Counted from the stretch's first letter, positions 34,555-42,871 are shown. The stretch: DNA of 64,000 bases from Asanoa ishikariensis (GCF_900107455.1 NZ_FNQB01000001.1:1302001-1366000), one strand, 5' to 3'. Numbers and translations are program-made. Notes: generated by a model from the sequence alone, not told the origin.

Positions 34555-35762
34555 CGGACCTTGTCGGGCTGGCCGACGTCGAGGCGGCGCGCGAGCTGCT
34601 GGCCGGCGTCGTGCGCACCACGCCGATGGAACCCTCCCGCCCATTGAGCGCCCGGCTCGGCGGCCCGGCCTGGCTCAAGTGCGAGAACCTGCAACGCGCC
34701 GGCTCGTACAAGGTCCGCGGAGCGTATGTCCGGATCGCCCGGCTCACCGACGCCGAGCGTGCCCGCGGCGTGGTCGCGGCCAGCGCCGGCAACCACGCGC
34801 AGGGCGTCGCGCTCGCCGCCGAGATGCTCGGCACCAGCGCCACCGTCTTCATGCCCGAGGGCGCACCGCTGCCGAAGGTCGCGGCGACCAAGGGCTACGG
34901 CGCGGCCATCGAGCTCGTCGGCGCCACGGTCGACGAGTCGCTGGTCGCGGCCAAGGAGTTCGCCGACCGTACCGGCGCGGTCTTCATCCATCCCTTCGAC
35001 CACCCCGACGTGATCGCCGGGCAGGGCACGGTGGCCCTGGAGATCCTCGAACAGTGCCCGCAGGTCCGCACGATCGTGACCGGGGTCGGTGGCGGCGGCC
35101 TGGTCTCGGGTCTGGCCGTGGCGGCGAAGGCGATCAACCCGCACGTACGCGTGATCGGGGTGCAGGCAGCCAACGCCGCCGCGTTCCCGCCCTCGCTGAT
35201 CGCGGGGGAGCCGACCCGGCTCACGAACTACTCGACGATCGCCGACGGCATCGCGGTCGGCTGCCCCGGTGAGATCACCTTCGCGCATGTCGAGAAGCTG
35301 GTCGACGAGATCGTCACCGTGACCGAGGAAGACATCTCACGGGCGCTGCTGATGCTGCTCGAGCGCGGCAAGCTGGTCGTCGAGCCGGCCGGCGCGGTCG
35401 GCGTCGCGGCATTGCTCGCGGGTGTCGTCGAGGCCGAGCCGCCGACCGTCGCGGTGCTCTCCGGCGGCAACATCGACCCGCTGCTGCTGATGCGGGTGAT
35501 CGAGCACGGCCTCGCCGCCGCGGACCGGTTCCTGCGGTTCACGGTGCGCTGCGTCGACCGGCCGGGTCAGCTCGCGAACCTGCTGCGGCAGATCGCCGAC
35601 CAGCGCGGCAACGTGGTCGACGTATCGCACCAGCGGCAGAACCCGCACCTGCGGCTCGGCGAGGTCGAGGTCGCGCTGTCCGTGGAGACCCGCGGCTCGG
35701 AACATTCCGACCAGGTGGTCGGCGCACTGCGGGCGAGCGGATACGTCGTCTCGTTCGCGTAG
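34551..35762 (+). CDS. ilvA: threonine ammonia-lyase (threonine dehydratase)
   Basis: A 403-residue PLP enzyme converting threonine to 2-oxobutyrate and ammonia. K54 in RAGSYKVRGA binds PLP. ASAGNHAQGVA and GVGGGGLVSGLA are cofactor sites. A single C-terminal ACT-like domain (about 325-403; FTVRCVDRPGQLANLLRQIA) gives a length typical of the short forms that are weakly or differently feedback-regulated. ATG overlaps the DUF4328 stop by 4 bp. Gene symbol by family; a catabolic TdcB-like role is possible. Confidence 0.94.
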   Translation: MTDLVGLADVEAARELLAGVVRTTPMEPSRPLSARLGGPAWLKCENLQRAGSYKVRGAYVRIARLTDAERARGVVAASAGNHAQGVALAAEMLGTSATVFMPEGAPLPKVAATKGYGAAIELVGATVDESLVAAKEFADRTGAVFIHPFDHPDVIAGQGTVALEILEQCPQVRTIVTGVGGGGLVSGLAVAAKAINPHVRVIGVQAANAAAFPPSLIAGEPTRLTNYSTIADGIAVGCPGEITFAHVEKLVDEIVTVTEEDISRALLMLLERGKLVVEPAGAVGVAALLAGVVEAEPPTVAVLSGGNIDPLLLMRVIEHGLAAADRFLRFTVRCVDRPGQLANLLRQIADQRGNVVDVSHQRQNPHLRLGEVEVALSVETRGSEHSDQVVGALRASGYVVSFA

Positions 35763-35769
35763 ATACACG

Positions 35770-35808
35770 CGCGGCGCACGAGCCGGGTTCGTCCAGCCGT
35801 GCGCCGCG
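35770..35808. terminator. bidirectional hairpin terminator
   Basis: An 11-bp perfect stem CGCGGCGCACG / CGTGCGCCGCG with a 17-nt loop, between the convergent threonine dehydratase and greA genes. Confidence 0.65.
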
Positions 35809-35826
35809 GGTTATGCCGTTTGGTCC

Positions 35827-36327
35827 TCAGCCCTCGAAGGGCGCGAACTTCACCACGGTGACCTTGATGTCGGCGCCGCTGGGGGCCGTGTAGGTCACGG
35901 TGTCGCCGTTGTGCGCGCCGAGGATGGCCTTGCCGAGCGCCGACTCCGGGCTGTAGACGGTCAGGTCGGTGGTCGCCGAGATCTCGCGCGAGCCGAGGAG
36001 GAACGTCTCGGTGTCGCTGGCGTCGTCGTCGAAGTGGATCGTCACCACGGTGCCCGGCGCGACGGCGTCGGCGGTGGGGGCGTCGCCGACCTGCGCGGTG
36101 CGCAGCAACTCTTTGAGGTAGCTGATCCGGTGCTCCTGCTTGCCCTGCTCTTCGCGGGCGGCGTGGTAGCCGCCGTTCTCGCGCAGGTCGCCTTCCTCGC
36201 GGCGGGCGTTGATCTCGGCGGCGATCACCGGGCGGGCCTTGATCAGGTCGTCGAGTTCCGCCTGGAGCCGGTCATGCGCGTCCTGGGACAACCAGGTGAC
36301 GGGAGCCCCGCGGTCGGTCGTGGACAC
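35827..36327 (-). CDS. greA: transcription elongation factor GreA
   Basis: A 166-residue GreA that rescues backtracked RNA polymerase. The N-terminal coiled coil (about residues 12-80) contains the tip motif ARREEGDLRENGGYHAAREEQ, with the acidic tip residues. The C-terminal FKBP-like domain includes SPESALGKAILGAHNGDTVTY. Length and layout are normal. It is 87 bp downstream of the DUF4307 gene's stop on the other side of its own start region and is transcribed leftwards. Confidence 0.97.
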   Translation of the reverse strand: MSTTDRGAPVTWLSQDAHDRLQAELDDLIKARPVIAAEINARREEGDLRENGGYHAAREEQGKQEHRISYLKELLRTAQVGDAPTADAVAPGTVVTIHFDDDASDTETFLLGSREISATTDLTVYSPESALGKAILGAHNGDTVTYTAPSGADIKVTVVKFAPFEG

Positions 36328-36414
36328 AGACGATCTCCTTGGGTGGCGGTTGACAGGTACGAACTTCCAACTTACCAGCGATCGACCAACGGGTGTCGCG
36401 CCCGAAACACCCGT

Positions 36415-36861
36415 TTATTGCACGGGCACGCAGCGCAGCACTTCTCCGATAAATGGCTCAGCCGTCGTGACCAGGCGTTGGGTGACCGTTGTCGTGGCAC
36501 CGTCGCCGGACTGGTCCTGGACCACGACCGACTGGCGGCCGACCTCGGCGCCGTCCTTGGAACGCGCCCGCATGACGCAGCTCGCCTGCCCACCCTCTGG
36601 GATCGTGACCCGGAACGTCAGCGTGAGCCCGGCGTCGCTGATGTCGGTGTACGTCACTACCTGGGCGTCGTACGCCGGGTCGCCGTAGTTTTTGTATAGC
36701 CGGACCGACACGAGCCCGCCGATCACCAGGACGACCAGGGCCAGGCCGGCGACCACCCAGGGCCGGCGCCGCTGCGGCTCGCGCCGGCGGCCGTAGCGGC
36801 CGGGCGGGAACACGGGCGCGCGTGGCGTGGTTGCTGTGGCTGATGTCGGAGTCTCGGTCAA
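36415..36861 (-). CDS. DUF4307 domain-containing membrane protein
   Basis: A protein of about 148 residues: a Thr/Ala/Pro-rich N-terminus with PPGRYGRRRE, one membrane helix (about residues 36-55) and an extracytoplasmic domain (YTDISDAGLTLTFRVTIPEGG...CVMRARSKDGAEVGR) ending VQ. This is the DUF4307 pattern; these genes lie upstream of greA and beside mca in many actinobacteria. TTG at 36861 gives a product starting TETPT, with AGGGG 9 nt upstream; GTG at 36870 adds three residues. Confidence 0.87.
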   Translation of the reverse strand: MTETPTSATATTPRAPVFPPGRYGRRREPQRRRPWVVAGLALVVLVIGGLVSVRLYKNYGDPAYDAQVVTYTDISDAGLTLTFRVTIPEGGQASCVMRARSKDGAEVGRQSVVVQDQSGDGATTTVTQRLVTTAEPFIGEVLRCVPVQ

Positions 36862-36984
36862 CGGGGGCACCCCTGCGGCTAGGTCCCGGCGAAATCTTGT
36901 CGGTGCGATCGGCCAGAATGGCAGGGTTCCATCCTCGCAGCCGAGGATGAGCAGGTCCGAGGCAGGGACGAGGGGGAGCAGTTC

Positions 36985-37866
36985 GTGGCAGAGCAGTTGC
37001 GTCTGATGGCCGTGCACGCCCATCCGGACGACGAGTCCAGCAAGGGTGCCGCGTCGGCCGCGCGCTATGTGGCTGAAGGGGTCGACGTGTTGGTCGCGAC
37101 CTGCACGGGCGGCGAGCGCGGCAGCGTGCTCAACCCCAAGCTCGACCGGCCCGACGTCTGGGAGAACATCGCCGAGATCCGGCGCGCCGAGATGGACGCC
37201 GCCCGGGCGATCCTCGGCGTCAAGCAGGCCTGGCTGGGGTTCGTCGACTCGGGCCTACCCGAGGGCGACCCGCTGCCGCCGCTGCCGGAGGGGTGTTTCG
37301 CGCTCGAGCCGCTCGAGGTGGCCACGGCGCCCCTGGTGCGCCTGATGCGGGAGTTCCGGCCGCACGTGGTGACCACCTACGACGAGAACGGTGGCTACCC
37401 GCACCCCGACCACATCATGTGCCACAAGGTCAGCGTGGCGGCGTTCGACGCGGCCGGCGACCCGGATCGCTACCCCGAGCTCGGTGAGCCGTGGCAGCCC
37501 CTCAAGCTCTACTACAACATCGGCTGGAGCCGCAGCCGGCTGCTGGCCACGCACGAGGCCATGCTGGCCGCCGGCCTGGAGTCGCCCTACACCGAGTGGC
37601 TCAAGGACTGGGACACCCGCGAAGACAAGGGCGACCGGGTCACCACCCGGGTCGAGTGCGGCGAATACTTCGAGACCCGCGACGACGCCCTGCGGGCACA
37701 CGCCACCCAGGTCGACCCCGACGGCGCCTGGTTCCGGGTTCCGCTCGACCTGCAGCGCAAGGTCTGGCCGACCGAAGACTTCGAGCTGGTCAAGTCGCTG
37801 GTCGACAGCCCGGTGCCCGAGTCCGACCTGTTCACCGGCGTGCGGGAGGCGGTGCGCGCCCACTGA
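36985..37866 (+). CDS. mca: mycothiol S-conjugate amidase Mca
   Basis: A 293-residue zinc amidase that cleaves mycothiol-toxin conjugates to release a mercapturic acid and recycle GlcN-Ins. The LmbE-type motif VHAHPDDES (H13, D16) and [10 protein letters not shown] (H140-H143) supply the zinc ligands and catalytic Asp. [11 protein letters not shown] is also typical. The length fits Mca better than MshB. The start is GTG, with AGGGGGAG upstream. Its presence shows that the organism makes mycothiol. It is divergent from DUF4307/greA, a conserved actinobacterial neighbourhood. Confidence 0.96.
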   Translation: MAEQLRLMAVHAHPDDESSKGAASAARYVAEGVDVLVATCTGGERGSVLNPKLDRPDVWENIAEIRRAEMDAARAILGVKQAWLGFVDSGLPEGDPLPPLPEGCFALEPLEVATAPLVRLMREFRPHVVTTYDENGGYPHPDHIMCHKVSVAAFDAAGDPDRYPELGEPWQPLKLYYNIGWSRSRLLATHEAMLAAGLESPYTEWLKDWDTREDKGDRVTTRVECGEYFETRDDALRAHATQVDPDGAWFRVPLDLQRKVWPTEDFELVKSLVDSPVPESDLFTGVREAVRAH

Positions 37867-37927
37867 GCGCGCGGGCGTAGCGTGAAGGGCCGCTGCCGAC
37901 CCCCGGGCGAGAAGGAGTGTGCCGCCG

Positions 37928-38176
37928 ATGCGGACTGTCGTCGACGTGCTCGCCGTCAACAACTTCGGTGACACCCGCGAGGGCGGGCTGGCCGGCCCGA
38001 TGGGGCTGCTGCTCATCATTCTGCTGGGCACCGCGACGGTTCTGTTGATCCGCAACATGAACAGCCGCCTCAAGCGGCTGCCCGAGCGGTTCCCCGGACC
38101 GGATGACAATGTCGTGGATCCGACCACCACGAAATCTGTCGCGGCGAAACCATCTGACCCGATTGACCGTTCCTGA
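37928..38176 (+). CDS. small membrane protein downstream of mca
   Basis: An 82-residue protein with one membrane segment (about residues 22-42; GPMGLLLIILLGTATVLLIRNMN), then a basic Pro-rich tail. ATG 37928 is chosen because AAGGAG lies 10 nt upstream but only 1 nt before the alternative GTG at 37919. It is likely co-transcribed with mca. Small membrane proteins at this position are common in actinobacteria; no function is known. Confidence 0.78.
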   Translation: MRTVVDVLAVNNFGDTREGGLAGPMGLLLIILLGTATVLLIRNMNSRLKRLPERFPGPDDNVVDPTTTKSVAAKPSDPIDRS

Positions 38177-38435
38177 CTACCACTGGATTCGTTCCAGACT
38201 GGGCAATCCGGTGCTGACCAGGCACGACGGCACCCATTGACGGCCAAACCAGACGTCTGACCCCTGTTGCGCCCACTCGGATTGGCTTAGCCTTCCGCCG
38301 TGGGGACCCGTGTGGGTTTCCGTGGCGTGCGCGGAAGGGGGCGCCGATGACGATCGCCGGCCGCTCCCGGCATGATCTGTCCTTTGCCGATCATTGCCCC
38401 GCTCCCGTCAACCGTCCCGTGGGCGGGAGCAGGCG

Positions 38436-40961
38436 ATGAGCGCGCTGCGTGCCGGCATCGACCGCGTCGCCCGGGGCTCCGGCGCGGCGGAGGTACCCGT
38501 CCGCGCGCACGCCTTCACCGGCCTGCTCGTGGTGCTCGCGGTCGTCGCGACGATCAGTGGGCTGCTCTGGCCGGCGTTCCTCCGGGAAGGCGACTCGCTG
38601 CCGCCGGCCGCCCGGTTCGGCATCGCCTGCGGCGTGATGGCGCTGGCGCAACTCGCGAGCCTCCGACTACGCATCGGCTCCGGGCGACTATCCGTCACCT
38701 GGGGCGAGGCCGCGCTGATCATCGGCCTCTACGTCGCACCGTCCGGCTGGCTGCCGGCCGCCACCTTCGCCGGCACGTTCGCCGCCTGGCTACTCATGTC
38801 GGTCTTCGCGAAGCTCCGCACGCCGCTCGAGGTCCTGTTCATCGCGGCCAGCCAGACCGTCGCGGTCGCCGGCGCCGTCACGGTCGCCTGCCTGCTCGCC
38901 GACCCGATCGGCGCCCGGCTCACCCCGCCGCTGGCCGCGGCCCTGATCCTGGGCGCGCTCACGTACCTGCTGGTCGGCGCACTGCTCGCGGTGCTCTTCC
39001 TGCGCCTCGTCCACGGCGTCCCGGTGTTCGCGACCCTGGTCCGCGCGCTCAACGACAAGCTGCTGATGTTCATCGGCAACGTCGTCGTCGGCCTCGCCGT
39101 GGTCGCCATGGTCCACTCCGACCCGGCCTGGCTGTTCCTGCTCCCGCCCGCGCTCTGGCTGCTCCAGCAGACCTACGGGCAGCGCCTGCGGGCCGCCGAC
39201 GAGCGCCGCGCCTGGGAAGAGTTCGCGGGTGCGACCAGCGCCCTCAAGAAGCTCGACGAAGACGAGGTGGCCACGGCCGGCGTCGCCGGTGCGCTGCGCC
39301 TCCTGGTCGCCGAGCGGGTCGACCTCGACGTGGTCCGCATGGACGGCGGCTGGCGGCGCCACCACGGCGACGCCGACGGCGGCAGCGGCACCATGGACGT
39401 CGACGAGCGCCCGGCCACCGAGGGCGACGACTCCACGCTCGTCCGCGAGCTCACCGTCCGCGGCCAACTCGTCGGCCAGATCCGGGTCGCGCTGCCGAGG
39501 CCCACCCTGCCGTCCGCCCGCGACGAGTTCGCCCTGCGGTCCTTCGGCGACACCCTCGCGGTCGCCCTGCACGACGCCGTCACCCACCGGGCGTGGTCGC
39601 TGCTCCAGGAACGCTCGTCGTACGACGCGGTGCACGACGCACCGACCGGCCTGCTCAATCGGGCCGCCGTGGTCGCACAGGGCGACGCGGCCCTGCGCAA
39701 GCTCGGCCGCGACCACCCGATCGCGATGCTGGTCGTCGACATCAACCGCTTCCGCGCCGTCAACGACACCCTCGGCCACGCCGCCGGCGACGAGCTCCTC
39801 GCCGCCACCGCGACCCGCATGAACACCCTGACCGGCCCCGGCGAACTACTCGGCCGACTCGGCGGTGACCAGTTCGCGCTGCTGATCGCCGGACCCGAGC
39901 GGATGACCACCTCCCGCGCGCTGGACCGGGCCGACGAGATGGTCGACGCCGTCGCCGAGACCACCGAGGTGCAGGGCATCGCCCTGGCGGTCGAGGCATC
40001 CGCCGGCGTCGTCGTCGCGGCTGCCGGTGGTGCCAACATGGGCGAGTTGCTTCGCCGCGCCGACATCGCGCTCCGGCAGGCGAAGGAGGGTGGGGGCGGC
40101 AACACCGCCTGCTACGACCCGAGCCGCGACGAGAGCAGCACCGACCAGTTGACCCTGCTGTCCGAGCTCCGCGAGGCACTCGAGGCCGAAGACCAGCTCG
40201 TGCTGGCGCTGCAGCCGGCGGTCGACCTGACCACGGGCGCCCCGACCGGCGTCGAGGCCCTGATCCGCTGGCGCCACCCCCGCCGAGGCATCCTCAAGCC
40301 CGGCGACTTCGTCCGCGCGGCCGAGGACAGCGACCTGCTCGGAGCCTTCACGCTGTACGTGATCGACCGTGCCCTGCGCGTCGCCGCCGACGTGGCCGCG
40401 CACAACATGGACGTCCCGATCGCCGTCAACCTCTCGGCACACAACCTGCTCGACCAGCACCTCCCGAACGCCGTCGCCGAACTGCTCCGCAAGCACGCCG
40501 TCGGTCCCGAGCGCCTGGTCTTCGAGATCACCGAGACGGTCGTGATGAGCGACCAGGAGGTCATCGACGAGGTCCTGGCGGCCCTGCGCGCCATGGGCAT
40601 CCGGATCGCCCTCGACGACTTCGGCACGGGCTACTCGTCGCTGGCCTTCCTCGAACGCGTACCGGTCGACGAGGTCAAAGTGGACCGCTCCTTCGTGATG
40701 CGCATGGCCGAGTCCCCCCAGGCCGCCGCGATCGTCCGCTTCACCATCAACCTCGGCCAGGAGTTGGGTCTCCGCGTCGTGGCCGAAGGTGTCGAAACGG
40801 CTGCCCAACGCGCGGCCCTCGAGAACCTCGGCTGTGCGGCCGCCCAGGGTTACCACTTCTTCAAGCCGATGCCCGCTGACAAGATCGTCGCCGTTTTAAG
40901 TCAGCTCACCGATTCGGCTCGCGCCAAAGTCTTTCCGCTTCGCGCCGATGGGTCGGCCTGA
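38436..40961 (+). CDS. membrane GGDEF/EAL protein, probable c-di-GMP phosphodiesterase
   Basis: An 841-residue protein. About eight membrane helices form an N-terminal sensor (residues 20-240). A GAF-like linker with little conservation follows (about 255-385). The GGDEF domain (about 400-555) has GGDQF near 475 in place of GGDEF, so cyclase activity is doubtful. The EAL domain (about 585-835) keeps VEALIRW, NLSAHNL, EITETVV, LDDFGTGYSSL, VKVDRSF and VAEGVET, all catalytic and metal residues, and should hydrolyse c-di-GMP. The C-terminal residues RAKVFPLRADGSA lie inside repeat A. The ATG at 38436 has GGAG upstream. The 259-bp region before it shows no riboswitch I can recognise. Confidence 0.93.
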   Translation: MSALRAGIDRVARGSGAAEVPVRAHAFTGLLVVLAVVATISGLLWPAFLREGDSLPPAARFGIACGVMALAQLASLRLRIGSGRLSVTWGEAALIIGLYVAPSGWLPAATFAGTFAAWLLMSVFAKLRTPLEVLFIAASQTVAVAGAVTVACLLADPIGARLTPPLAAALILGALTYLLVGALLAVLFLRLVHGVPVFATLVRALNDKLLMFIGNVVVGLAVVAMVHSDPAWLFLLPPALWLLQQTYGQRLRAADERRAWEEFAGATSALKKLDEDEVATAGVAGALRLLVAERVDLDVVRMDGGWRRHHGDADGGSGTMDVDERPATEGDDSTLVRELTVRGQLVGQIRVALPRPTLPSARDEFALRSFGDTLAVALHDAVTHRAWSLLQERSSYDAVHDAPTGLLNRAAVVAQGDAALRKLGRDHPIAMLVVDINRFRAVNDTLGHAAGDELLAATATRMNTLTGPGELLGRLGGDQFALLIAGPERMTTSRALDRADEMVDAVAETTEVQGIALAVEASAGVVVAAAGGANMGELLRRADIALRQAKEGGGGNTACYDPSRDESSTDQLTLLSELREALEAEDQLVLALQPAVDLTTGAPTGVEALIRWRHPRRGILKPGDFVRAAEDSDLLGAFTLYVIDRALRVAADVAAHNMDVPIAVNLSAHNLLDQHLPNAVAELLRKHAVGPERLVFEITETVVMSDQEVIDEVLAALRAMGIRIALDDFGTGYSSLAFLERVPVDEVKVDRSFVMRMAESPQAAAIVRFTINLGQELGLRVVAEGVETAAQRAALENLGCAAAQGYHFFKPMPADKIVAVLSQLTDSARAKVFPLRADGSA

Positions 40962-41220
40962 GTCCCACGACCGGTAGCGGCTCGTTTCATCGGATGTCGC
41001 TGCGTCGTTGGTCGCGCTCTAGGGCGGGGGAGGATGTTGTGCGTGCCGACAGGCCGCATAGACCGCGACCTCTATAGTCGGCACCCACAACATCCTCCCC
41101 CGCCCTGACCTAGTTCAGCCTTGGTCGACTCCGATTCCCGGTCGCGGGCCACAGTCCATTGGTTGGTCTCCGCTGCGCGATTCGTGGGGGGCTCAGGCCG
41201 CGGGGTTGCTGGCGGTTGCC
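40929..41220 (+). repeat. repeat copy A (direct), carries 82-bp palindrome
   Basis: A segment of about 290 bp that shares clear similarity with 42560-42824 (inverted, copy B) and 41645-41820 (direct, copy C). It begins within the last 11 codons of the GGDEF/EAL gene. Shared landmarks are TCCCACGACCGG, CGGATGTCGCTGCGTCG and GGTCGACTCCGATTCC. The palindrome core is listed separately. Confidence 0.8.
41023..41104. repeat. 82-bp palindrome core in copy A
   Basis: 28-nt arms (41023-41050 and 41077-41104), one mismatch between them, around a 26-nt centre. The arm begins GGCGGGGGAGGATGTTG. The same element occurs inverted at 42684-42765 with only three base differences over 82 bp. It can form a very stable hairpin or cruciform on either strand. 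Confidence 0.92.
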
Positions 41221-41267
41221 GGCACGGGCGATGCCGTCTTGTGGTCGTCGGTGCACACAATGTTTGT

Positions 41268-41678
41268 GTGCGGGTGGTGGCCAAGGGCGCGTCTGGCGAG
41301 TGGGACGCTTGGCGGGTTGGGCGGCGGCGGCTTGCTTGGCGACCCGTCTACATGGGATGGAACCTCAACGATTCCGTCGACATGACCGGGATCCTGCTCG
41401 CCCTGAACCTCCTCCCGTTCGTCTTCTGGCTGCTCAACTGGTTAGCGGCGCTACTGACGACTGTTTTCGTCTGGCCTTGGCGAGCCGTGAGCGGCCGTTG
41501 GCTCGTGGTCGCCTACACGACGACCGGCAACGAACCCGACCGTCGCGCCCACGTGCGCGGTCGCGCGCCGGCCGACGCTTTGGCTCGGGAGTGGGCAAAG
41601 GAGATCATCGGTCGTCCCGTTTGTGGTCTGGCGGCTCGTGCCGCGGTCTCTCCGCTTCACGCCGATGGGCCCGCTTGA
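41268..41678 (+). CDS. small hypothetical membrane protein inside the repeat island
   Basis: A 136-residue protein beginning VRVVAKGASGEWDAWRVGRRR, with a hydrophobic stretch spanning two helices (about residues 40-75; LALNLLPFVFWLLNWLAALL and WPWRAVSGRWLVVAYTT). A soluble segment and the tail RAAVSPLHADGPA follow. The tail matches the end of the upstream GGDEF/EAL protein because both genes end in copies of the same repeat. GTG 41268 is the most plausible start, though the frame is open from 41121. The function is unknown. Confidence 0.6.
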   Translation: MRVVAKGASGEWDAWRVGRRRLAWRPVYMGWNLNDSVDMTGILLALNLLPFVFWLLNWLAALLTTVFVWPWRAVSGRWLVVAYTTTGNEPDRRAHVRGRAPADALAREWAKEIIGRPVCGLAARAAVSPLHADGPA

Positions 41679-41820
41679 GACCACGACCGCTCGCTCTTCG
41701 CCTCGCCGGATGTCGCTCCGTCGCAGCCCGCCCTAACCCAGCCCAGCGCTGGTCAACTCCGCCGCCCGGCCGTGGATCGGCTGATCTCCGTCGCGCGACA
41801 TGCGCACGGTTGCGGTCCCG
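41645..41820 (+). repeat. repeat copy C (direct), lacks the palindrome
   Basis: It aligns with copy A from the tail of the coding region (TCCGCTTCACGCCGATGGG) through CCACGACCG and CGGATGTCGCTCCGTCG. It then jumps to CCCGCCCTAACCCAGC, the right flank of the palindrome, so the roughly 80-bp core is absent. Similarity continues to about 41820 (ATCTCCGTCGCGCGA). Confidence 0.7.
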
Positions 41821-41946
41821 GGCACGCGCAGGCTTGCCAGCGAGCCCGATTGCGAGTCGAACTGGTCGACTTTCTCGGGCGCAGCTCGCCGGTGAGGTCG
41901 ATTACGAGTCGGTTCAGTTGGCTTTCCTCAGTAGGAGGGCGCTGCC

Positions 41947-41952
41947 TAGGCT
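41947..41952 (+). promoter_or_regulatory. -10 box TAGGCT, leaderless start of the coaD-like gene
   Basis: TAGGCT ends 6 nt before the GTG at 41959. There is no Shine-Dalgarno sequence. Confidence 0.45.
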
Positions 41953-41958
41953 GGCTCG

Positions 41959-42396
41959 GTGACACGTGCGTCTGGTAGCGGTCTCGGCCTGACTCGGGCG
42001 GTCTATCCCGGGACGTTCGACCCCTTCACGCCGGGCCACTTCGACGTAGTCGACCGGTCGCGTCGCATGTTCGGCCACCTCACCGTCCTGGTGGCAGTCA
42101 ACGACGACAAACGCCCGTCTCAGACAACTGCTGCACGGGCGAAGGCGATCCAGCGCTCGCTCCCAGCAAACTGGGCAGACGTCTCGGTCGCCACCTGGCA
42201 TGGGTTAGTCGTGAACTATTGCCGACGCCATGGATGCGATGTGATTGTCCGCGGAGTCAGAGACTCGACCGACTACCAACGCGAGTACGAACTCGCCGCA
42301 ATGAACGAAGCCCTAGGCGTGCCGACGTTGTTCCTGCCCACCCGACCAGAGCTAGCAACGATGTCATCCACCGCAGTACGAACCCTACGAACCTGA
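41959..42396 (+). CDS. CoaD-like pantetheine-phosphate adenylyltransferase, short
   Basis: A 145-residue nucleotidyltransferase with the CoaD signatures: AVYPGTFDPFTPGHFDVV (T/HxGH ATP site, H27), NDDKRPS (Lys), VIVRGVRDSTDYQREYELA (Arg) and LFLPTRPELATMSSTAV (SSS-like loop). It ends about 20-25 residues before the normal CoaD terminus, so the last helix that supports hexamer packing is missing. It sits alone between inverted palindromic repeats rather than beside rsmD/rpmF as housekeeping coaD usually does. Its codon use is somewhat less GC3-rich than flanking genes. It is probably a paralogue or relocated copy; CoA synthesis by it is uncertain. Confidence 0.78.
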   Translation: MTRASGSGLGLTRAVYPGTFDPFTPGHFDVVDRSRRMFGHLTVLVAVNDDKRPSQTTAARAKAIQRSLPANWADVSVATWHGLVVNYCRRHGCDVIVRGVRDSTDYQREYELAAMNEALGVPTLFLPTRPELATMSSTAVRTLRT

Positions 42397-42559
42397 CCGC
42401 TCACCTCGACCACGCACGACCGGTGCCCCAGGACAACTGCGTGCCGCAGGCCGAATCCCCGGCCACACCATGTCGATCAGGTCCGACGGCGGTCAGGCAC
42501 AGTGGAAGCCCCGACCCACCGACGGGACATTGTGGGTGGCAGGGGGCGGGGCGCGATGT
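42397..42559. other. non-coding stretch after the coaD-like gene
   Basis: No gene, RNA or clear repeat recognised here. Weak resemblance to the region beyond the end of copy A (CACCCACAATG-like) suggests the repeat may once have extended this far. Confidence 0.4.
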
Positions 42560-42824
42560 CCTCTCGCAATGCCGCCGCCTACCCCGCAACCTCGACCCCC
42601 GCGGCAGTCGCGAAGCGAAGGCCGGCCGATGGACTGTGTCCCGCGGCCCGGAATCGGAGTCGACCGACGCTGAGCTGAGTCGGGGCGGGGGAGGATGTTG
42701 TGGGTGCCGACTATAGAGGTCGCGGGTTATGCGGCCTGTCGGCACGCGCAACATCCTCCCCCGCCAAGACCGCGACCAGCGACGCAGCGACATCCGAACG
42801 ACGGACGGGGACCGGTCGTGGGAC
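42560..42824 (-). repeat. repeat copy B (inverted), carries 82-bp palindrome
   Basis: The reverse complement aligns with copy A over about 260 bp, including TCCCACGACCGG (at 42813-42824), CGGATGTCGCTGCGTCG, GGTCGACTCCGATTCC and ACAGTCCAT. Copies A and B therefore form inverted repeats around the small membrane protein and CoaD-like genes. Confidence 0.8.
42684..42765. repeat. 82-bp palindrome core in copy B
   Basis: 28-nt arms (42684-42711, 42738-42765), two mismatches, 26-nt centre. It is the inverted equivalent of 41023-41104, with three differences over the full length. Confidence 0.92.
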
Positions 42825-42871
42825 GGCGCGCGCTGAGAGCGACAGCCCCAAGGGTGTGACAGGCTGGAACA

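Noticed and set aside
32788-35762. Apparent fusion of a long frame into threonine dehydratase
   Set aside because: The extra N-terminal sequence (from 33531) is an off-frame reading of the DUF4328 gene; ATG 34551 with ATGA overlap is the true start.
38177-38435. Possible c-di-GMP riboswitch before the GGDEF/EAL gene
   Set aside because: I looked for GEMM-like conserved loops and a terminator and found none.
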